A DNA stretch of 64,000 nt from Marsupella aquatica (lineage: Eukaryota; Marchantiophyta), in the NCBI GenBank assembly GCA_973895155.1, contig OZ316896.1, positions 16,802,001 through 16,866,000 on the forward strand, written 5' to 3'. A program made the position numbers and the translations under genes. The notes under the pieces were generated by a model that worked only from the letters and a program-made list of their open reading frames with translations, had not been told where the DNA came from and searched no databases. Below, one piece after another: positions 59,582 through 64,000 of this stretch (its first letter is position 1; every line of letters starts with the position of its first letter).

Positions 59582-59590
59582 TCCCCCCCA
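59582..59590 (-). other. Polypurine tract of the minus-strand element
   Basis: On the minus strand TGGGGGGGA lies about 30 nt after the pol stop codon and directly abuts the start of the 175-bp repeat. That is the position and composition expected for the plus-strand primer of an LTR retrotransposon. Confidence 0.75.
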
Positions 59591-59621
59591 GACCACGGCC
59601 AAAAGGAGGGCTGAAGAAAAG

Positions 59622-62600
59622 TCAGATAGCACGTGGAGCACAGGAAGGGCAAAACCATAACCCTTCTGGCACCTGGGTAAGTTCAGGCCGAAGGCAGAAA
59701 AGATGGTACCCTCCATTGCAATTGTCACACAGCAGCATCTGGTCAGCATCATCAATTTGCAAACACACTTTGCAAGGGTAGTCCACAGGTGGAATCCAAG
59801 TAGAAGTCACAATGGTGGGATCCAGGTTAGGCAGATGATAAGGGGCGCAATTCTTGGCATTGTCAGCAATTGTGCGCCCATCTGCCCCTTGTAACTCTAG
59901 CACTCCAGACGGTCGAATAGCTTTGAACCTGAGAATAGTGCGACTGGTAGAGGTGTCCAGGGTGTCGTTAGCTTGCCGCTGCAAGTACACAAAATCTCCC
60001 ACTTCAAACTTCCTGACCTTGGGCTGAAAAGTGCCCCCTCGTGTGTGTGCATAACGCAGTGTGTCCCTGTGCTGTGCAATGGCCAAATTCTCCATGGCCA
60101 TGGGCATAACCCTCCTGAATAGGGCAGCCCTCTCAAAGATCACATCAGACCAAGTCACAGCTGAATCCAAGTCCACCACGTGAAGCATGTGAGAAGCAAT
60201 AGCAGAAGGTGGAACTGGGTGACGACCAAACAACAAGAAGTAGGGAGAAAAGTTAGACAGTGATGCATGTTTGGACATCCTATACCCCATGGCAATGTAG
60301 GGTAAGGCCAGGTCCCAATCCTCCTTGTTTTTGGTGAGGCAGATCTTCCGAAGGCCCTTCTTGCATGTCTGAACCATGCGCTCTGCCAAGCCATCTGCCT
60401 GTGGGTGATCTCGTGATGTCCGGCGATGATCAATGAGAGCCTGATCAAGCAGCTCCTGGAACTCTCCTCTAAACTCTGAGCCCTGGTCAGTGAGACATTC
60501 TGCACAAGCTCCAAAGCGGCTGAGAACTTGTTGCAAGAATGCCTGGCTGGTGCTACGGGAGGTCTTATCCGGCAATGCCACAAGTTCTATCCACTTGGAG
60601 AAATGCTCTATCATGATCATGATGTAGAGATTACCCCGAGATGTGAGGGGTAATTCTCCAGCCAAATCACATGACCAACGATAAAACATGCCCTGAATAG
60701 GGAGTGGATGAAGTGTGGGTTGCCGAGATGTGAAAGAAGTCCTTACCCTATCACACTGCTCACACCGGGCAATAACATCTCGAACCTGGCCATGCATGCC
60801 TCTCCAATGATAACGGGGGACCAAGAGGCTATAAGTCCTCTTAACACCAAAATGACCAAGCTCAGAATGTACCTTACGGATAAGGCCAACCCTCTCATGA
60901 ATGGGTGGAACCACCACTTCCCTATCTGGCAAGCAGCGCACAAGATGATCTCCCTTCCACAAGTAGTGCTTGGACCTTTGCTGAATTCGGTCTCTCTGGG
61001 CAGCTGTAACATGGGTGGGGTACTCCCCATCCTGCAGAAATCTCAGAGTGTCGCTGTCCTCCCATATGTCCACCACAGGTTGGTCAACAATGTAGCATGG
61101 CAGCAAAGCAAGATAGGTAGATGCATGAAATGTAGGCAGGATGGAAACCTGGTCAAAATCCTGCCGTGCATCTGAGGGATCATCAGAGGCAATCAAAGGG
61201 CTGCGGGACATAGTGTCAGCATTTTGATGTGTCACACCAGGCCTATGAATTACCTCAAAATTATACTCCTGGAGTATGAGTGCCCAACGAGCAAGCTTGC
61301 CAGTAAGCTTGTCGTTGGTCATCAACCACTTCAAGGGCTGGTGGTCGGTGTAGAGAACAAACCTGGTCCCATAGAGGTAGGGCCTGTAATGTATGACAGC
61401 CCACACAACAGCAAGGCATTCACCCTCATAAGAAGAATAATGACTCTCTGCCTGATTGTTGCTCCTGGATGCATAGGCAATGACGTACTCTTTACCTTCC
61501 TCATCATGCTGGCCCAGAATGGCACCAATCCCAAGGGCACTCCAATCTGTGTGTAGCACAAAGACCTTGTTGAAATCAGGTTTTCTCAGCACCGGGTATT
61601 CTGAGAGCTTCTCCTTCAAAGTGGCAAATGCTGCCTCAGCATCTGTACTCCATGTCCAAGTCACATTCTTTTTCAACAAAGCATACAATGGGTGTGCAAT
61701 GGTACTGAAATCTTTGATGTAGATCCGGTAGTAATTGCACAACCCAATAAAACTCCTCAAAGTGTGAACATCGGTAGGAGTGGGCATTTCCAAGATGGAT
61801 ACCACCTTGGCCCAGTGAGCCATGGTTCCATTTGGAAGAATGCGATGCCCAAGATATACTACTGATTTGACAGCAAATTCACACTTCTTGGGGTGTATCT
61901 TTAGGTTCACCTTCTTAAGCCTCATGAATAGCTCCTCAAGGTCAAGTAGATGCTGGTCAAATCCTTTGCTGTGGACCAACACATCATCAATGTAGCATTT
62001 CAAAAACTCAGCACCTTGAAGAACTTGGTCCATGACTCTTTGAAAGAATATGGGCGCATTCTTCAAGCCAAATGGCATCACCAACCACTCCCATAGTTGG
62101 TTACTACCATGGAAAGCTGTTTTCTTGCGGTCCTTTGCAAGCAGCAAAATCTGGTTGAAGCCTTGCCTTAGATCCACAAGAGTGAAGATGTCTGAGTCTC
62201 CAATGCTGTCAAATAGCTCCTCTGGCCGCGGCATGGGGTACCTGTCCTGGGTTGTGACCAGGTTCAATGGTCTGTAGTCCCCACACATGCGCTTCTCTGT
62301 CCACAATCCACTGGAATCCTTCTTTGCTGGCATCACTATAGCTGCCGCAAAATCTGATGTAGATGGCTGAATAAGACCAGCTTCATAGAGCTCTTGGCAC
62401 CTCTCATCCACCAGCTGCCACTCATGCTTACTCAAACGGTGTCTCCGCCTGAAGATAGGTGTTTCATCAGCCAACTCAATGGAGAACTGCATAGTCTTGC
62501 ACTTACCCAAGTCCTTCATAGAGAAAGCAAACACATTCTCATGCTTGAGGAGCAAATTCAGCAGCTGGTCCTTCTGTCTTTTACTCAGGTGGTTGCCCAT

Positions 62601-64000
62601 GATAAATGTGTAGTTGGCAACACTAGGAATAGGACCTGATGTACTCGTACTTGAAGAGCCAGAAGTGCCAGCCTCTCCACTGTCCAAGCTGCTAGCATGT
62701 TGCTGATAAGGTGATGAGGCCTCTCCAAGGCCTGCTGTATCTGTTGCTCTGGTCTGATCCACACCATGAAACTCAGAAATAATGTCAGCCACATTACAAG
62801 GGACCTCCTCCCCCCCAACACTTGGACTGAAGCGGTGAGTGTTGAATAGAGGTAAGTGCACCTGGTCTGGATGCCATGTAGCAGCACTGTGGAGGGGTAG
62901 GGCTGGAGCTCCTAGTGCTGGAGGAATGTACATCTGAAAAAGGATGCAAGTGACCAGAAGCCAAGTGAGAGCATTGAGATCCATTACCCTGCCAAGTAAA
63001 GCATTCCTGGCCAGCCTGGTGATTTTGATGTGACCTATAGTACCGGGTTGGAAGCCCATAGCCCGTTCTCTCTCCTCAGGACTAGGTTCATCCCATGTAC
63101 CGGTAGAATGTTGATAAACCAGCCCAGGACCATCACCCTGAAAAGCATGTGCACCTGGAAAGGACACAAATGTAGGCCAACCAGCACGGGGTTGTCCAAT
63201 GGTATTAGCTGGATACCAAGGTGCTGGCTCTTGCCGTGTAACTGGTTGGCAAGAACTGTCAGGATCCAAAATCTGGTCCACTGTAAGGTTAGTGTCCCTG
63301 GATGTGTGGTGAAGAGCCATCTCCAGCAAGGAAGGTGGTGCAAGGTTAGTCCAAAAGTTATGAAGACGATGTGCGTAAGAACCACAGTGCACTGCATCAA
63401 TGAGAAGGGGTGGTCCCAAGTAGTGCTGGACCACACTGAAATCCTCTTTGACCTGTGGACGCTGGTCAAACTGAGATGGAGTATTCTCAATGATATAACC
63501 AACAGCAGGATAAAGGGATTGAGCCCAGGTGAGGATCTGAACCAATGCTGTGAAAAGGCCAGAACGAGAATCATGCAGTCCAGCACCGTGACCAGCAGCT
63601 GAAAACCCTTGGCATTCCCAACCAGCTATGATCAAATCAAGGGAGCCAAGAAGGGTTAAGTGCCGGTGCTGGACAAGCTGGATATCTGAAGGAAAGAAAG
63701 AAAATGCAGACTTCCATGCACTGTGTGGAAACTGCTGAGGAAATCGCTCTGAAAATTCCAGCAGACGGGATTCAGCCACTTGCCTTGCACCTGGATCAAT
63801 ATCCACATAGATGTACTGCTTCACCACCATGCCAGACTGTAGGAGAGCTTCCAGGCCTGTAGAAATGCCACCAAAAAGCTCAAGCAATGTAAGGCCATCT
63901 GAAGGAGGAGTCCATGTAACTGGTGCGCTCAAGATTGGGGCTATTGGTTGTCCATGATGCTGCCCAAGGTCCTCAAATTTGTGCAATGCAGCCACCAAAG
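59622..64000 (-). CDS. pol: Gypsy polyprotein: DNA methyltransferase - RT - RNase H - integrase - PHD finger
   Basis: One uninterrupted frame of at least 1458 codons, open at the right edge with no ATG seen, so it is 5'-incomplete. Residue numbers count from the edge. ~36-345: C5-cytosine methyltransferase, with motif I LTLLELFGGISTG (37-49), motif IV GWECQGFS (Cys129), motif VI IENTPSQ (Glu171), motif VIII AHRLHNFW, motif X GRVMDLNALTW. ~346-465: low-complexity linker; no aspartic protease is seen. ~480-730: reverse transcriptase, with LVDLRQGF (Asp609) and YIDD (669-672). ~800-935: Ty3-type RNase H (Asp818, Glu858, Asp885, Asp928). ~1040-1250: integrase, with HHCC finger (His1044, His1049, Cys1079, Cys1082) and DDE residues Asp1111, Asp1171, Glu1206. 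~1409-1453: complete C4HC3 PHD finger. All polymerase and integrase catalytic residues are intact, so the copy may be young. The methyltransferase looks Dnmt3-like in its motifs (inference). Confidence 0.95.
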   Translation of the reverse strand, partial: LVAALHKFEDLGQHHGQPIAPILSAPVTWTPPSDGLTLLELFGGISTGLEALLQSGMVVKQYIYVDIDPGARQVAESRLLEFSERFPQQFPHSAWKSAFSFFPSDIQLVQHRHLTLLGSLDLIIAGWECQGFSAAGHGAGLHDSRSGLFTALVQILTWAQSLYPAVGYIIENTPSQFDQRPQVKEDFSVVQHYLGPPLLIDAVHCGSYAHRLHNFWTNLAPPSLLEMALHHTSRDTNLTVDQILDPDSSCQPVTRQEPAPWYPANTIGQPRAGWPTFVSFPGAHAFQGDGPGLVYQHSTGTWDEPSPEERERAMGFQPGTIGHIKITRLARNALLGRVMDLNALTWLLVTCILFQMYIPPALGAPALPLHSAATWHPDQVHLPLFNTHRFSPSVGGEEVPCNVADIISEFHGVDQTRATDTAGLGEASSPYQQHASSLDSGEAGTSGSSSTSTSGPIPSVANYTFIMGNHLSKRQKDQLLNLLLKHENVFAFSMKDLGKCKTMQFSIELADETPIFRRRHRLSKHEWQLVDERCQELYEAGLIQPSTSDFAAAIVMPAKKDSSGLWTEKRMCGDYRPLNLVTTQDRYPMPRPEELFDSIGDSDIFTLVDLRQGFNQILLLAKDRKKTAFHGSNQLWEWLVMPFGLKNAPIFFQRVMDQVLQGAEFLKCYIDDVLVHSKGFDQHLLDLEELFMRLKKVNLKIHPKKCEFAVKSVVYLGHRILPNGTMAHWAKVVSILEMPTPTDVHTLRSFIGLCNYYRIYIKDFSTIAHPLYALLKKNVTWTWSTDAEAAFATLKEKLSEYPVLRKPDFNKVFVLHTDWSALGIGAILGQHDEEGKEYVIAYASRSNNQAESHYSSYEGECLAVVWAVIHYRPYLYGTRFVLYTDHQPLKWLMTNDKLTGKLARWALILQEYNFEVIHRPGVTHQNADTMSRSPLIASDDPSDARQDFDQVSILPTFHASTYLALLPCYIVDQPVVDIWEDSDTLRFLQDGEYPTHVTAAQRDRIQQRSKHYLWKGDHLVRCLPDREVVVPPIHERVGLIRKVHSELGHFGVKRTYSLLVPRYHWRGMHGQVRDVIARCEQCDRVRTSFTSRQPTLHPLPIQGMFYRWSCDLAGELPLTSRGNLYIMIMIEHFSKWIELVALPDKTSRSTSQAFLQQVLSRFGACAECLTDQGSEFRGEFQELLDQALIDHRRTSRDHPQADGLAERMVQTCKKGLRKICLTKNKEDWDLALPYIAMGYRMSKHASLSNFSPYFLLFGRHPVPPSAIASHMLHVVDLDSAVTWSDVIFERAALFRRVMPMAMENLAIAQHRDTLRYAHTRGGTFQPKVRKFEVGDFVYLQRQANDTLDTSTSRTILRFKAIRPSGVLELQGADGRTIADNAKNCAPYHLPNLDPTIVTSTWIPPVDYPCKVCLQIDDADQMLLCDNCNGGYHLFCLRPELTQVPEGLWFCPSCAPRAI

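Larger units (their letters stand above)
58901..64000 (-). mobile_element. Methyltransferase-carrying Ty3/gypsy retrotransposon (runs off window)
   Basis: Minus-strand element comprising, from the right edge, the methyltransferase-pol-PHD frame, a polypurine tract and the 3' LTR. Its outer end interrupts the gag of an oppositely oriented gypsy element, so it is the younger insertion if the arrangement arose by simple nesting. The 5' LTR, gag, any protease and the other target-site duplication lie beyond 64000. Confidence 0.85.

Noticed and set aside
63030-63602. 190-codon plus-strand and 183-codon minus-strand frames inside the pol gene
   Set aside because: Shadow frames of the methyltransferase-coding sequence.

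Overview
The window looks like nuclear DNA of a streptophyte: a land plant of bryophyte or lycophyte grade, or a charophyte alga. The evidence is intron-rich genes with GT-AG junctions, an EMSY-LIKE protein (ENT plus Agenet-type domains), a plant-type HAD acid phosphatase, a fragment of plastid rpoB inserted in an intron, and abundant Ty3/gypsy and other repeats. I cannot name the species.

Layout. 1-2.4 kb is low-complexity DNA with a ~180-bp tandem repeat. 2.43-2.99 kb is a tandemly repeated leader before a single-exon Gly/Tyr-rich repeat protein (3010-4275, +). 6.2-15.9 kb (-), possibly to 17.6 kb, is a multi-exon SNF2/Rad5-type ATPase with an inserted RING finger; I resolved 16 contiguous C-terminal exons in phase, plus three exons farther upstream. 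One of its introns holds the plastid rpoB insert. 16.5-23 kb is repeat-dominated, with a kelch remnant at 23.3 kb. 24.5-26.3 kb (-) is a complete three-exon membrane-anchored HAD acid phosphatase (284 aa). 28-38 kb is mostly repeat arrays, a SINE-like element and an unresolved phosphatase-like exon cluster. 38.65-41.17 kb (-) is a complete seven-exon phytanoyl-CoA-dioxygenase-family gene (297 aa), with two overlapping inverted repeats in one intron. 44.66-50.68 kb (-) is a complete ten-exon EMSY-LIKE gene (523 aa). Its first intron carries a ~760-bp segment that is also found, nearly identical, upstream of the dioxygenase gene. 50.7-56.4 kb is a GC-rich upstream region followed by AT-rich repeats.

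56.4 kb to the right edge is nested Ty3/gypsy DNA. A plus-strand element (LTR-like block, 1.3-kb leader, gag) is cut off inside gag at about 58901. A minus-strand element begins there and runs off the window. Its single long reading frame joins, in order, a C5-cytosine DNA methyltransferase, reverse transcriptase, RNase H, integrase and a C-terminal PHD finger. This retrotransposon, carrying both a methyltransferase and a chromatin-reader module, is the most notable system in the window. From memory, retrotransposons that captured cytosine methyltransferases have been reported in dinoflagellates and in the charophyte Klebsormidium, so the idea is not new. This host, domain order and altered catalytic loop may be.

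Exon boundaries were assigned by eye from reading-frame continuity, splice consensus and family motifs. The three complete spliced genes sum exactly to whole codons. No RNA gene or CRISPR array was found.
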